Numbered from the stretch's first letter, positions 1 to 9,001 are shown. The stretch: 64,000 bases of DNA from Chitinophaga sp. (GCF_017745275.1 NZ_JAGHZS010000006.1:62001-126000), one strand, 5' to 3'. A program made the numbers and translations. The notes: generated by a model not told the origin, from the letters alone.

Positions 1-147
1 CCTAAGCTTACCAGTATCTGTTTGTTACTGAATGGACTGGTATTTTTCCTATATACCAGGAAGCGGCTGGATATCACTGCCAAAGGCATTTTCCTGATGA
101 CCATGTTGTATGCGATTGTCATTTTATTGCTTAAACTCATCAGATAA
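1..147 (+). CDS. C-terminal end of a small membrane protein (partial)
   Basis: An open frame runs from base 1 to a TAA at 145-147 and encodes 48 residues. The N-terminus lies outside the window. The visible part has two hydrophobic stretches separated by a short basic segment (TRKRLDITAKG), which fits two membrane helices with a cytoplasmic loop. It ends 18 bases before lpxB on the same strand, so it may be co-transcribed with it. I do not recognise the family. Confidence 0.55.
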   Translation, partial: PKLTSICLLLNGLVFFLYTRKRLDITAKGIFLMTMLYAIVILLLKLIR

Positions 148-165
148 TTTTTAATCTATACGAAG

Positions 166-1269
166 TTGAAATATTACATTATTGCAGGAGAGGCGTCAGG
201 TGATTTGCATGGCAGTAATCTTGTAAAACAATTAAGGCAGCTGGATACGTCTGCGGATATACGTAGTTGGGGTGGTGATTTGATGGAAGCCGCCGGCGCC
301 CACGTGGTAAAGCATTACAAGGAACTGGCTTTTATGGGTTTTGTGGAAGTGGTGATGAACCTGCGTACTATTTTGCGTAATATAGATATCTGTAAAAAAG
401 ATATTGCCGCCTACCAGCCAGATGTATTGGTACTGGTAGATTATCCCGGTTTTAATATGCGGATTGCCGAATGGGGTAAGCAGCAAGGCTATAAAATAGT
501 ATATTATATTTCTCCGCAGGTATGGGCCTGGAAAGAGAATCGCGTGAAGAAGCTCAAGCAGAGCGTAGACAAAATGCTATGTATCCTTCCTTTCGAGAAA
601 GCATTTTATCATAAATGGAATTACGAGGTAGAATATGTAGGGCATCCGCTGGTAGAAGTTATTAAAGCAGCGAAGGAGCAGCCGGCAGATGCGCCGTTGT
701 CTGATAAACCCGTAATTGCCGTATTACCCGGTAGCCGTAAGCAGGAGGTAAGTGTAAAATTGCCGATCATGCTCACAATGGCCAAACATTTTCCGGAGTA
801 CCAGTTTATAGTAGCCCAGGCGCCAAGTTTAGATGACCACTTCCTGGAGGGCCTCACCGGTCAGCATCCTAACGTATCTATGGTAAAAGGGCAAACGTAT
901 AACTTGTTACGTCAGGCGAAAGCGGCATTGGTGACTTCCGGTACCGCCACCCTGGAAACAGCCTTGTTTGGTGTGCCGGAAGTAGTATGTTATAAAGGAA
1001 ATCCGATCTCCTATTTCTTCGCAAAACATCTCATCAAGGTAAAATATATTTCGCTGGTAAACCTCGTAATGGATAAGCTGGTAGTGAAGGAACTGATTCA
1101 GCACGATCTTACGGAAGAGAACCTGTTGAAAGAACTCACCGCTTTGTTGAAAGACGATGCTGCCAGAAGTCGCGTCATGAAAGACTATGCAGAATTATGG
1201 CATAAGCTGGGGGAAAAGGATGCTTCCCGCCGCGCTGCAGAAGTGATTTATGAGTATGCGATTTCCTAA
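166..1269 (+). CDS. lpxB: Lipid-A-disaccharide synthase LpxB
   Basis: LpxB joins UDP-2,3-diacylglucosamine and lipid X to form the lipid A disaccharide, at the inner face of the cytoplasmic membrane. The 367-residue product has the normal family length. It opens with the family signature IIAGEASGDLHG at about residues 5-16 and has the GT-B-type element VLPGSRKQEV near 185 and the SGTATLE motif near 260. The start is a TTG at 166, because no in-frame ATG or GTG lies between it and the upstream stop. Its start MKYYIIAGE is the expected N-terminus. It follows a membrane-protein tail by 18 bases, and its last four bases overlap the stop of a small opposite-strand gene. Confidence 0.95.
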   Translation: MKYYIIAGEASGDLHGSNLVKQLRQLDTSADIRSWGGDLMEAAGAHVVKHYKELAFMGFVEVVMNLRTILRNIDICKKDIAAYQPDVLVLVDYPGFNMRIAEWGKQQGYKIVYYISPQVWAWKENRVKKLKQSVDKMLCILPFEKAFYHKWNYEVEYVGHPLVEVIKAAKEQPADAPLSDKPVIAVLPGSRKQEVSVKLPIMLTMAKHFPEYQFIVAQAPSLDDHFLEGLTGQHPNVSMVKGQTYNLLRQAKAALVTSGTATLETALFGVPEVVCYKGNPISYFFAKHLIKVKYISLVNLVMDKLVVKELIQHDLTEENLLKELTALLKDDAARSRVMKDYAELWHKLGEKDASRRAAEVIYEYAIS

Positions 1270-1436
1270 TGTCTTCTGATCAGCTTAATGATCATAATTA
1301 TAATCGCGATAATAAAAAGTAATAAGGATATTCTGTTCATCCCATGCATCATTGCCACATACCGTGTTTTTGGTGCATTGGGATCCTTCTTACCAATGTA
1401 GAGATACCTCAATATTTGTTGCCAGACACTTTTCAT
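1266..1436 (-). CDS. Small DUF6728-like membrane protein (56 aa)
   Basis: Reading the minus strand from an ATG at 1436-1434 gives 56 codons ending in TAG at 1268-1266. The product has a hydrophilic N-terminal half containing GKKDPNAPKTRYVAMMHGMN, then one strongly hydrophobic helix rich in Ile and Leu, then a basic end (IRRH). This layout, especially the DPNAPKTRYVAMMHGMNR stretch, matches my memory of the DUF6728 family of short single-helix proteins in Bacteroidota. The function is unknown. It is convergent with lpxB, overlapping it by about four bases, and divergent from the mannosidase operon. The family assignment is from memory; the reading frame and composition argue for a real gene. 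Confidence 0.72.
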   Translation of the reverse strand: MKSVWQQILRYLYIGKKDPNAPKTRYVAMMHGMNRISLLLFIIAIIIMIIKLIRRH

Positions 1437-1468
1437 TTCTCAAAGATCGTAAATCAGTATTATTTTTG
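1436..1468 (+). promoter_or_regulatory. Possible promoter of the mannosidase-fucosidase operon
   Basis: A perfect TAnnTTTG -7 box (TATTTTTG, 1461-1468) lies 22 bases before the ATG at 1491. The best -33 candidate is TTTC at 1436-1439 with 21-base spacing, which matches the TTTG consensus at three of four positions. The -7 element is convincing; the -33 is weak. Confidence 0.42.
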
Positions 1469-1490
1469 GTTCTTCTGAAAAAATAAGAGC

Positions 1491-4070
1491 ATGAAATATT
1501 TTCTGTTTACGGCTTGTTTGTTTTTAGTCGTTTTTGCACATGTAGCAGCGCAGGACAACAGCCACCATCCCTTGTCTTCCGGATGGGAGTTTTCCCGTGC
1601 CGATGAAGGGATCTGGCGGTCGGCCACGGTACCAGGCACCGTGCATACCGATTTGCTGGCCCAGCATTTAATCCCTGATCCTTTCACAGGTACCAATGAA
1701 AAAGCCGTACAGTGGGTAGATAAAAAGGACTGGCAATACCGTAAAAAGTGGAAACTGAAAAAAGAAGAACTTCGTTTTGACGTAATAGAACTGGAGTTTA
1801 AAGGTTTGGATACTTATGCAGATGTATACCTCAACAATCACTTGATACTACAGTCGTCCAACATGTTTGTATCACAGATCGTCAACGTCAAAGAATGGTT
1901 GGTAGCGGGCGACAACGAATTACGTATCGCGTTTAAAAGTCCCATAAAAACGGATATGCCCAAATTTTTGCAGGATAGTATCATCTATCCTGCCGGCAAC
2001 GATGCCAGTGATATTCCTTTAAGCATATATGCCCGCAAAGCCCCCTACCACTATGGATGGGATTGGGGCCCGCGCCTGGTAACCTCCGGCATCTGGCGCC
2101 CCATTTATTTGCATAGCTGGAATAAAGCTACTATCCGCGATGTATACTGGCAGCAGCAAAAACTGGATACCACTGTGGCGGAGATGACGGCTGAAATAAC
2201 GATCGCTGCTGCCGTAGCAGGAGATTACAAAGTACAATTGCAGTCAATGGTACCGAACGTAAAAGCGCCGGAACTGGCTATGCAAACAGTGCAGCTAAAG
2301 GCTGGCGATAACGTAATAAAAGTACCTTTCTCCATCAAAAATCCCGCGTTATGGTGGCCTGCCGGTATAGGAAAGCCAGTGCAATACACGCTGCAAGCCA
2401 ACTTACTGGATAATAAAAAAGTAATTGCCTCCCAACGCAACAAGGTGGGGCTACGTACTATTGAAGTAGTAAATAAGCCAGACAGCCTCGGAGAAGCTTT
2501 CTATGTGAAAGTAAACGGCAGGCCCGTGTTTATGAAGGGCGCCAATTACATTCCGCAGGATAACTTCCTGCCGCGGGTTACCAAAGAAAAGCAGGAGAAA
2601 CTGTTTGCCGATATGACCGAATCACACTTCAACATGGTGCGCGTATGGGGCGGTGGTATTTACGAAGATGACCTGTTCTATCAGCTCGCCGACGAGAATG
2701 GTATTCTTGTGTGGCAGGATTTTATGTTTGCCTGTACGCTTTATCCTTCTGATCCGGCTTTCCTGGAAAGTGTAAAACAGGAAGCCGCGGACAATATCAA
2801 ACGGCTGCGCAATCATCCTTCTATTGCTTTATGGTGTGGTAATAATGAAGTAGCCGTGGCGATTAAAAACTGGGGTTGGGAAAGTGGTTACGCCTATACG
2901 AAACCACAGTGGCAAAGCCTGTTGAAAGGTTATGACCAGTTATTTAAGGAAGTATTGCCCCAGCAGGTGGCAGCGTATCAGCCGGGAACCTTCTATTTCC
3001 ACTCTTCTCCCATCAGCAACTGGGGTAAAACGGAAGATTTCACCAAAGGAGATAATCACTACTGGGGCGTATGGCATGGAATGGAGTGGTTCGAAGCTTT
3101 TAACACACACATTCCCCGCTTCATGAGCGAATATGGTTTCCAGTCCTTCCCATCCATGGAAACGATCCGCACATTTGCTACGAAAGAAGACGATGATATT
3201 TTTTCTAACGTGATGCAATCGCATCAAAAGAGCCCTGCTAAAGGAAATGCGGCGATCAAAACATATATGCTGCATTATTATCGTGAGCCGAAAGACTTCC
3301 CTTCATTTGTATACCTGAGCCAGGTGCTGCAGGCGGAGGGCATGAAAGTGGCCATAGAAGCACATCGCAGGGCCATGCCGTATTGTATGGGTACCCTTTA
3401 CTGGCAACTGAATGATTGCTGGCCGGGTGCATCCTGGTCGGGGCGTGAATACAATGGCCGCTGGAAGGCACTGCAGTACTACGTAAAAGAGGCCTTCAAG
3501 CCATGCATAGTTTCCAGCGTAATAGAGAAAGGACAGCTTTGTACCTATGCCGTAACAGATGAATTCCGGGGTACTGCACAGCTGAAGCTGACAGCAACAG
3601 ACCTCACCGGAAAGGTGATCTGGCAGGAAGAAGTAAACGATGTTCCGTTAAGCAGTAATAACAGTGTTCGACTCCATGCCGTAGACACGGCGGCTGTATT
3701 AAAGGGAAAAAATGCGTCAACGGTAATATTCTATGCGCAATTGCGAATTGACAATAAGGATATCGCAAGAAATATCTTTTATTTCGCTCCTGCGAAGGAG
3801 ATGAACCTGGAAACACCACACCTGGAAATAGTCACCAGCAAAATAGCCAGCGATAAAAACGGGGTATACATCCGCCTCAAAACGGATAAATTGGTGAGGA
3901 ATGTTTATTTGTCGCTGGACAACGCACCAGCGGCCACACATTTTGAAGAGAATTATTTCGACCTGTTGCCCGGAGAAACCCGGACCATCAGGTTGCAAAC
4001 AAATCAATTGCCTGAAATTGTTCAGCAGGCATTGAAGATAACCACTTTAGAATCCACTTATAAACACTGA
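1491..4070 (+). CDS. Secreted beta-mannosidase, GH2 family
   Basis: Glycoside hydrolase family 2 enzyme expected to remove terminal beta-linked mannose from mannan- or N-glycan-derived oligosaccharides. The 859-residue product begins with a signal peptide (hydrophobic residues 4-20, cleavage near HVAAQ), so it acts outside the cytoplasm. Next come the GH2 sugar-binding jelly roll (about 25-200, with the characteristic YHYGWDWGPR near 185), an Ig-like domain, the TIM barrel, and further beta domains. The acid/base is Glu453 in WCGNNEV and the nucleophile is Glu547 in MSEYGF. The fucosidase gene starts two bases after its stop, so the two are one transcriptional unit. A perfect -7 box precedes the start. 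Beta-mannosidase, rather than another GH2 activity, is inferred from overall resemblance. Confidence 0.9.
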   Translation: MKYFLFTACLFLVVFAHVAAQDNSHHPLSSGWEFSRADEGIWRSATVPGTVHTDLLAQHLIPDPFTGTNEKAVQWVDKKDWQYRKKWKLKKEELRFDVIELEFKGLDTYADVYLNNHLILQSSNMFVSQIVNVKEWLVAGDNELRIAFKSPIKTDMPKFLQDSIIYPAGNDASDIPLSIYARKAPYHYGWDWGPRLVTSGIWRPIYLHSWNKATIRDVYWQQQKLDTTVAEMTAEITIAAAVAGDYKVQLQSMVPNVKAPELAMQTVQLKAGDNVIKVPFSIKNPALWWPAGIGKPVQYTLQANLLDNKKVIASQRNKVGLRTIEVVNKPDSLGEAFYVKVNGRPVFMKGANYIPQDNFLPRVTKEKQEKLFADMTESHFNMVRVWGGGIYEDDLFYQLADENGILVWQDFMFACTLYPSDPAFLESVKQEAADNIKRLRNHPSIALWCGNNEVAVAIKNWGWESGYAYTKPQWQSLLKGYDQLFKEVLPQQVAAYQPGTFYFHSSPISNWGKTEDFTKGDNHYWGVWHGMEWFEAFNTHIPRFMSEYGFQSFPSMETIRTFATKEDDDIFSNVMQSHQKSPAKGNAAIKTYMLHYYREPKDFPSFVYLSQVLQAEGMKVAIEAHRRAMPYCMGTLYWQLNDCWPGASWSGREYNGRWKALQYYVKEAFKPCIVSSVIEKGQLCTYAVTDEFRGTAQLKLTATDLTGKVIWQEEVNDVPLSSNNSVRLHAVDTAAVLKGKNASTVIFYAQLRIDNKDIARNIFYFAPAKEMNLETPHLEIVTSKIASDKNGVYIRLKTDKLVRNVYLSLDNAPAATHFEENYFDLLPGETRTIRLQTNQLPEIVQQALKITTLESTYKH

Positions 4071-4072
4071 CG

Positions 4073-5512
4073 ATGAAGAAATTCTGGATTGTATTAGGCT
4101 GTGCATGGATGGGCATCAGCGCCGCGAACGCACAGAGCGGAGAGCCGGCTTACGTACCTGAGACGGATCAGGCAGTTGTACAGAAACTGGACGAATGGCA
4201 GGACTGGAAATTTGGGATGCTTATGCACTGGGGACCTTATTCCCAATGGGGCGTAGTGGAATCATGGAGCATTTGTCCTGAAGATGAGGGCTGGACACAG
4301 CGCAAACCAGCAGGTATTCCTTACTACGACTACCTGAAAAAGTATGAAGCACTGGGAAAAACATTTAACCCGGTTCACTTCAATCCGGAAAAATGGGCCA
4401 AAGCCGCCAGGGATGCAGGTATGAAATACCTGGTATTTACTACCAAGCACCACGACGGTTTCTGTATGTTTGATACCAAACAAACGGATTACAAGATAAC
4501 CGCAGCGGATGGCGCTTTCAGCAAAAATCCACGCGCTAACCTGGCGAAAGAAGTATTCCAGGCATTCCGTGAGGAAGGTATTCACGCGGGCGCTTATTTC
4601 TCTAAACCTGACTGGCACACGAATTTCTACTGGTGGGATTACTTCCCTCCACGTGATAGAAATCCGAATTATGAGTTAAAGAAGTATCCGGAAAGATGGG
4701 AAAAATTCAAGCAGTTTACTTACAACCAGATCGAAGAACTGATGACTGGTTATGGTAAGCTGGATATCCTTTGGCTGGATGGTGGCTGGGTACGCCCGCT
4801 TAAACAGCAGACCAAAGAGTCGCTTTCCTGGAATCAGACAGCGCCGCAGGACCAGGATATTGACATGGGTAAGATCACGAAGATGGCCCGCAGTCACCAG
4901 CCCGGACTGATTGTGGTAGATCGCAGTGTACACGGACCGTACGAGAACTACCGTACTCCTGAACAGGAAATTCCTGCTGCTCCGTTGAGCTATCCCTGGG
5001 AAACCTGTATGACCATGGGAGCTTCCTGGTCTTACGTACCGGACGATAAATATAAATCCGTAAACACCCTGATCCACAACCTGGTGGACATTGTAGCCAA
5101 AGGAGGTAACTACCTGCTGAATGTAGGTCCTGGTCCGGATGGCGAATTACACGAAGCCGCTTATACTACTATGAAAGGTATTGGTGCCTGGATGCATGTG
5201 AATGGTGATGCTATTTATGGCACCCGCGCAGTAGCGCCTTATAAAGATGGTAAGGTATGTTTTACCCGCAAGAAGGATGGCAGCGTTTACGCCATCTACC
5301 TGTTGGATGAGAATGAGCAGTTACCAGCCGTCATTACGTTCAAAGGACTGAATCCTGCAAAAGGTACCCGCCTGCAGATGTTGGGAACCACCAATAACCT
5401 GGTGTGGAAAACTACAGCAGCCGGTGTAGAGATAAAAGTGCCTGCATCCCTTCGTCAGAAAGGATTTAAGCATGCAGTGGCTATAAAAATAGCTAGTGTG
5501 GAAAAAGTGTGA
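4073..5512 (+). CDS. Secreted alpha-L-fucosidase, GH29 family
   Basis: GH29 retaining enzyme that removes alpha-linked L-fucose from glycans. It has 479 residues with a signal peptide (about 1-20, ending ISAANAQ). The catalytic barrel shows family landmarks: GMLMHWGPYS near 50, TTKHHDGFCMFD near 125, and the nucleophile Asp236 in LWLDGGW. A short beta domain follows. Its ATG lies two bases after the TGA of the beta-mannosidase, indicating translational coupling. The pair suggests processing of fucosylated, mannose-containing glycans such as N-glycans; this is inference from gene pairing. A strong terminator follows at 5541-5580. Confidence 0.93.
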   Translation: MKKFWIVLGCAWMGISAANAQSGEPAYVPETDQAVVQKLDEWQDWKFGMLMHWGPYSQWGVVESWSICPEDEGWTQRKPAGIPYYDYLKKYEALGKTFNPVHFNPEKWAKAARDAGMKYLVFTTKHHDGFCMFDTKQTDYKITAADGAFSKNPRANLAKEVFQAFREEGIHAGAYFSKPDWHTNFYWWDYFPPRDRNPNYELKKYPERWEKFKQFTYNQIEELMTGYGKLDILWLDGGWVRPLKQQTKESLSWNQTAPQDQDIDMGKITKMARSHQPGLIVVDRSVHGPYENYRTPEQEIPAAPLSYPWETCMTMGASWSYVPDDKYKSVNTLIHNLVDIVAKGGNYLLNVGPGPDGELHEAAYTTMKGIGAWMHVNGDAIYGTRAVAPYKDGKVCFTRKKDGSVYAIYLLDENEQLPAVITFKGLNPAKGTRLQMLGTTNNLVWKTTAAGVEIKVPASLRQKGFKHAVAIKIASVEKV

Positions 5513-5540
5513 ATTGATGTGAATTAGTGTTAATTAATAA

Positions 5541-5580
5541 AAAAAAGAGAGGATCGCTTACCCGCGGTCCTCTCTTTTTT
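5541..5580 (+). terminator. Rho-independent terminator after the fucosidase gene
   Basis: The arms 5541-5557 and 5564-5580 pair (GAGAGGATCGC with GCGGTCCTCTC, one G-U pair) around a 6-base loop. The stem is flanked by an A-run and followed by a T-run. It is about 30 bases after the operon's last stop. Confidence 0.85.
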
Positions 5581-5750
5581 GTTTTATAAACGGAGCGTGA
5601 CATTCATCCTGCTTTTCAGCGGACCGAAAACCACGAAAACGCTTCCTGGCCCATTCAACTTTTGTAAAAAAGGATCAGCCAAAAAAGTAAAATCCGTTTG
5701 TTTAAAACAAATGGGACGTTCACAACCGGATTATCACAAATGATAGCTTT

Positions 5751-6491
5751 ATGAACAGAAACCCAAGAGTCTTACTTGTTGAAGATGATAAAGCCTTTGG
5801 AGGCATTGTAAAACAACACCTGGAACAGGCCGGCTACAATGTAGAACACTGTTATGACGGGATAGACGCCTGGAATCTTTATAACCGGAACCGCTACGAC
5901 ATTTGCCTGATAGACATCGTTATCCCAAAGATGAATGGGTTTGAGCTGGCAAAGGAAATCCGGAACAGCACTATGCTGACCCCCATTTTCTTCCTGTCCT
6001 CTGAAAAGGTACAGGATGAAGACCGGATCAACGGCTTTACCCTGGGGGGAGATGGATACATGATAAAGCCCTTCAGCTTTGAAGAACTGGTGAAACGAAT
6101 CCGCGTGATGCTGAAGTGGACCCGCCCTAACCGGACCGAATTACTGATCGGGCATAACCTGGGCACCTACACCTACCATTACCGGAAGCTGAAAATTTAT
6201 GAAACAGAAAGCAAGCTGGTAAAAAGTAAGCTGTCGCCCATTGAAGCCAAAATGCTGCGCTATTTCCTGAGTCGCCCCAATATCATTGTGCAAAAAGACG
6301 AAGTGCTGCTGCGGGTTTGGGGGAAAGAGGATTTTTATGCCAGTCGCAGTATGGATGTATTTATTGGCCGCATCCGCAAGCAGTTGAAGCTGGAGCCGCG
6401 TGTAGAGCTGGAAACAGTGTATAATGTGGGGCTGCGGTTGAATGTACCAGAAACATTACTGCCAGTTAAAATATGTGTTCCTCTTACGTGA
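5751..6491 (+). CDS. OmpR/PhoB-type response regulator, orphan
   Basis: Two-component DNA-binding regulator of 246 residues. The receiver domain (about 5-122) has the acidic pair Asp12-Asp13, the phospho-acceptor Asp55 in LIDIVIPKMNG, and the conserved Lys in MIKPFSFEEL near 105. A winged-helix domain (about 140-235) follows, with LSPIEAKMLRYF and the wing region VYNVGLRL. The architecture resembles Bacteroides RprY-type regulators. No histidine kinase gene is adjacent: the neighbours are a glycosidase operon ending in a terminator and rsh. The partner kinase and the target genes cannot be read from this window. Confidence 0.88.
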   Translation: MNRNPRVLLVEDDKAFGGIVKQHLEQAGYNVEHCYDGIDAWNLYNRNRYDICLIDIVIPKMNGFELAKEIRNSTMLTPIFFLSSEKVQDEDRINGFTLGGDGYMIKPFSFEELVKRIRVMLKWTRPNRTELLIGHNLGTYTYHYRKLKIYETESKLVKSKLSPIEAKMLRYFLSRPNIIVQKDEVLLRVWGKEDFYASRSMDVFIGRIRKQLKLEPRVELETVYNVGLRLNVPETLLPVKICVPLT

Positions 6492-6530
6492 CCTGCGAGT
6501 CATATAGCTAACCTAAACAATCATTTCCAT

Positions 6531-6567
6531 CCTGCCCTTTCCTGGTGTAAAAGCCGGAAAGGGCAGG
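6531..6567 (+). terminator. Hairpin after the response regulator gene
   Basis: A perfect 12-base inverted repeat: CCTGCCCTTTCC (6531-6542) pairs with GGAAAGGGCAGG (6556-6567) around a 13-base loop. No T-run follows directly, so this may be a weak or factor-assisted terminator, or an mRNA 3' end stabiliser. Confidence 0.55.
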
Positions 6568-6640
6568 ACATTTGTAGTCAACCCTGCTTTTTCCCTGTCG
6601 GCGCTTCTTTCAGATTATATTAAATCGTAACTTTATTGTA

Positions 6641-8887
6641 ATGGAAACAGTGGTAGTACAAAAATATAATTTAGACGAAGAGCAGGAAAAGAAAGAGATC
6701 GTTCGGCATTACCGTGCTTTATTAAGGGCATTAAAACCCCGTTTGAAAAAAGGCGACAGGGAGCTGGTACGTACTGCTTTTGAAATGGCAGCTGATGCAC
6801 ATAAGGAAATGCGGCGTAAATCCGGAGAACCCTATATCCTGCATCCGCTGGCCGTAGCGCAGATTTGCGTGGAAGAAATCGGATTAGGTGTGCGCTCCGC
6901 CATCTGTGCCTTGCTGCACGATACGGTGGAAGATACTGAAGTAACCCTGGAAGATGTATCCCGTGAATTTGGTAATGAAATAGCACATATCGTAGATGGT
7001 CTGACCAAGATCTCTACCGTGATAGACTCCAGTACCAGTACGGCGCAGGCAGAAAATTTCAAGAAAATATTATTAACCCTGGCTGATGATCCCAGGGTAA
7101 TTCTGATCAAGCTGGCCGACCGCTTACACAATATGCGTACGCTCGATAGCATGAGCCGGGAAAAGCAATTGAAAATAGCTTCTGAAACCGTATTTATATA
7201 CGCCCCGCTGGCACACCGCCTCGGGCTGTATAATATTAAGTCGGAGATGGAAGACCTGGCCATGAAGTATACCGAGCAGCAAACCTACCGGGAAATCGCC
7301 AAACGCCTGAAAGAAACCAAACGTGAGCGCACCCGCTACATCAATGAGTTTATCAAGCCTATTAAGGAAGTGCTGCAGGAAGAAGGATTTCAGTTCGAAA
7401 TATACGGACGTCCGAAATCCATTCATTCTATCCATAATAAAATCAAAACCAAAGGCGTAGCCTTTGAAGAAGTATACGATCTTTTTGCCATCCGTATTAT
7501 CCTGGATTCCGCGCTGGAAAAGGAAAAGGCGGATTGCTGGAAAGTATATTCCATCATTACCGATTTTTATCATCCCAGCCCTGAAAGAACCCGCGACTGG
7601 CTCAGTAACCCCAAATCCAATGGGTATGAGGCGTTGCACGTAACAGTGATGGGCCCTAATGGTAAATGGGTGGAAGTACAGATCCGCTCCAAACGTATGA
7701 ACGATTACGCGGAGAAAGGAGTGGCGGCGCACTGGCGGTACAAAGAGGGCAGTGGTGCATCTACCCAGCAGGAGTCTAAATTTGACCAGTGGTTTACCCA
7801 GATCCGGGAAATCCTGAACAACCCGGACTCTAATACCCTCGACTTCCTGGCTGATTTTAAAAGCAACCTCTTTACAGAAGAAATTTATGTTTATACGCCT
7901 AAAGGGGATCTGAAAATATTGCCGGTTAACTCCACAGCACTGGATTTTGCTTACTCTATCCACAGTGCGGTGGGAAATAAATGTATCGGCGCCAAAGTGA
8001 ACTATAAGCTGGTACCGCTGAGCCATAAACTGCGCAGCGGTGACCAGGTAGAAATCATTACTTCCAATAAACAAAAGCCGTCGGAAGACTGGCTCAACTT
8101 TGTTTTAACGGCCAAAGCCAAATCCAAGATCAAAGATGCGCTCAAGGAAGAAAAGCGGAAAGTGGCTATGGACGGGAAGGCAGCCCTTGAAAGGAAGTTG
8201 TCTCACATGAATATTTCTACCAGTCAACATAATATCAATGAACTGGTACAATTCTATAAACAACCATCCCCGCTGGATCTGTATTACCAGGTAGCGGTAA
8301 AGAATATTGACCTGAAGGAGCTGAAACAATTCAGCATACTGGGTGATAAACTGGAACCCCCAAAACCGGTGAAGCTGCCGGAACACGTACCGGAGGAGCA
8401 TGTGAAACATCAGCTGCCGTCTAAGAAAGATGCAGAACTGATTATTTTCGGGGAAAGCTCCGATAAAATAGCCTACAAACTGGCCAATTGCTGTCGCCCT
8501 ATCCCGGGAGATGACGTATTTGGCTTTATTACCGCCAGCGAAGGCCTGAAAATACATCGTACCAATTGCCCCAATGCCGCACAGTTACTGGCTAATTACG
8601 GTCACCGGGTGGTGAAAACCAAATGGGTAAAGAACCGGGAAATTTCTTTCCTGACGGGTTTACGTATTATCGGTATGGACGATGTAGGTGTGATCCACAA
8701 AATCACCAATATCATTTCCGGTGAGTTGAAGATTAATATCTCGGCCCTCAGTATTGAGTCGAAAGAAGGCTTATTTGAGGGTTTGATTAAAGTGTACGTA
8801 CATGACAAGGAGGAGTTGGATGAGTTGGTGGAGAGGCTTAAAAAGCTGGAAGGAATTCAATCTATACAACGCCTCGAGGAATCCTGA
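6641..8887 (+). CDS. Bifunctional (p)ppGpp synthetase/hydrolase, RelA/SpoT family
   Basis: Long RSH enzyme of 748 residues that makes and degrades the stringent-response alarmone (p)ppGpp. The N-terminal HD hydrolase domain is intact: His54, His93-Asp94 in LLHDTVEDTE, and LADRLHNMRT near 155. The synthetase domain follows (NGYEALHVTV near 330, then VEVQIRSKRM). A TGS domain (about 400-460, VYTPKGDLKILP) and a C-terminal ACT domain (about 670-745) complete the standard layout. Both catalytic halves look functional, as expected for the main RSH of Bacteroidota. It stands alone between a hairpin upstream and a long inverted repeat that begins three bases after its stop. Confidence 0.95.
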   Translation: METVVVQKYNLDEEQEKKEIVRHYRALLRALKPRLKKGDRELVRTAFEMAADAHKEMRRKSGEPYILHPLAVAQICVEEIGLGVRSAICALLHDTVEDTEVTLEDVSREFGNEIAHIVDGLTKISTVIDSSTSTAQAENFKKILLTLADDPRVILIKLADRLHNMRTLDSMSREKQLKIASETVFIYAPLAHRLGLYNIKSEMEDLAMKYTEQQTYREIAKRLKETKRERTRYINEFIKPIKEVLQEEGFQFEIYGRPKSIHSIHNKIKTKGVAFEEVYDLFAIRIILDSALEKEKADCWKVYSIITDFYHPSPERTRDWLSNPKSNGYEALHVTVMGPNGKWVEVQIRSKRMNDYAEKGVAAHWRYKEGSGASTQQESKFDQWFTQIREILNNPDSNTLDFLADFKSNLFTEEIYVYTPKGDLKILPVNSTALDFAYSIHSAVGNKCIGAKVNYKLVPLSHKLRSGDQVEIITSNKQKPSEDWLNFVLTAKAKSKIKDALKEEKRKVAMDGKAALERKLSHMNISTSQHNINELVQFYKQPSPLDLYYQVAVKNIDLKELKQFSILGDKLEPPKPVKLPEHVPEEHVKHQLPSKKDAELIIFGESSDKIAYKLANCCRPIPGDDVFGFITASEGLKIHRTNCPNAAQLLANYGHRVVKTKWVKNREISFLTGLRIIGMDDVGVIHKITNIISGELKINISALSIESKEGLFEGLIKVYVHDKEELDELVERLKKLEGIQSIQRLEES

Positions 8888-8890
8888 GGA

Positions 8891-8994
8891 AGTTTTTAGC
8901 TATTAACTTTTAGCTTTTAGTAAATGCAGCGAAGATATACGTAATTTAGTCTTCGCTGCATTTACTAAAAGCTAAAAGCTAATGGCTAAAAGCT
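8891..8994. repeat. Long inverted repeat IR-A after the rsh stop codon
   Basis: The arms 8891-8935 and 8950-8994 are each 45 bases, match at 42 of 45 positions, and enclose a 14-base loop. Two of the three differences are G-U compatible. The right arm contains tandem 7-base units (TAAAAGC, TAAAAGC, TAATGGC, TAAAAGC). It begins three bases after the rsh TGA, and its inner part differs in sequence from the other three long inverted repeats here (38232, 42199, 60288). Transcribed, it would form a very stable hairpin. It could act as a transcript end for rsh or be a small mobile repeat. Confidence 0.9.
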
Positions 8995-9001
8995 GACAAA
9001 A

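Noticed and set aside
7124..8074. A 316-codon open frame on the minus strand inside rsh
   Set aside because: It lies wholly within the conserved rsh frame, its translation lacks recognisable domains, and the plus-strand gene has intact motifs throughout. It is a coding shadow.
8891..8994. Purine riboswitch or leader upstream of purA
   Set aside because: The structure is a simple long hairpin located upstream of the purA promoter (9002-9032), so it is not in the purA leader.
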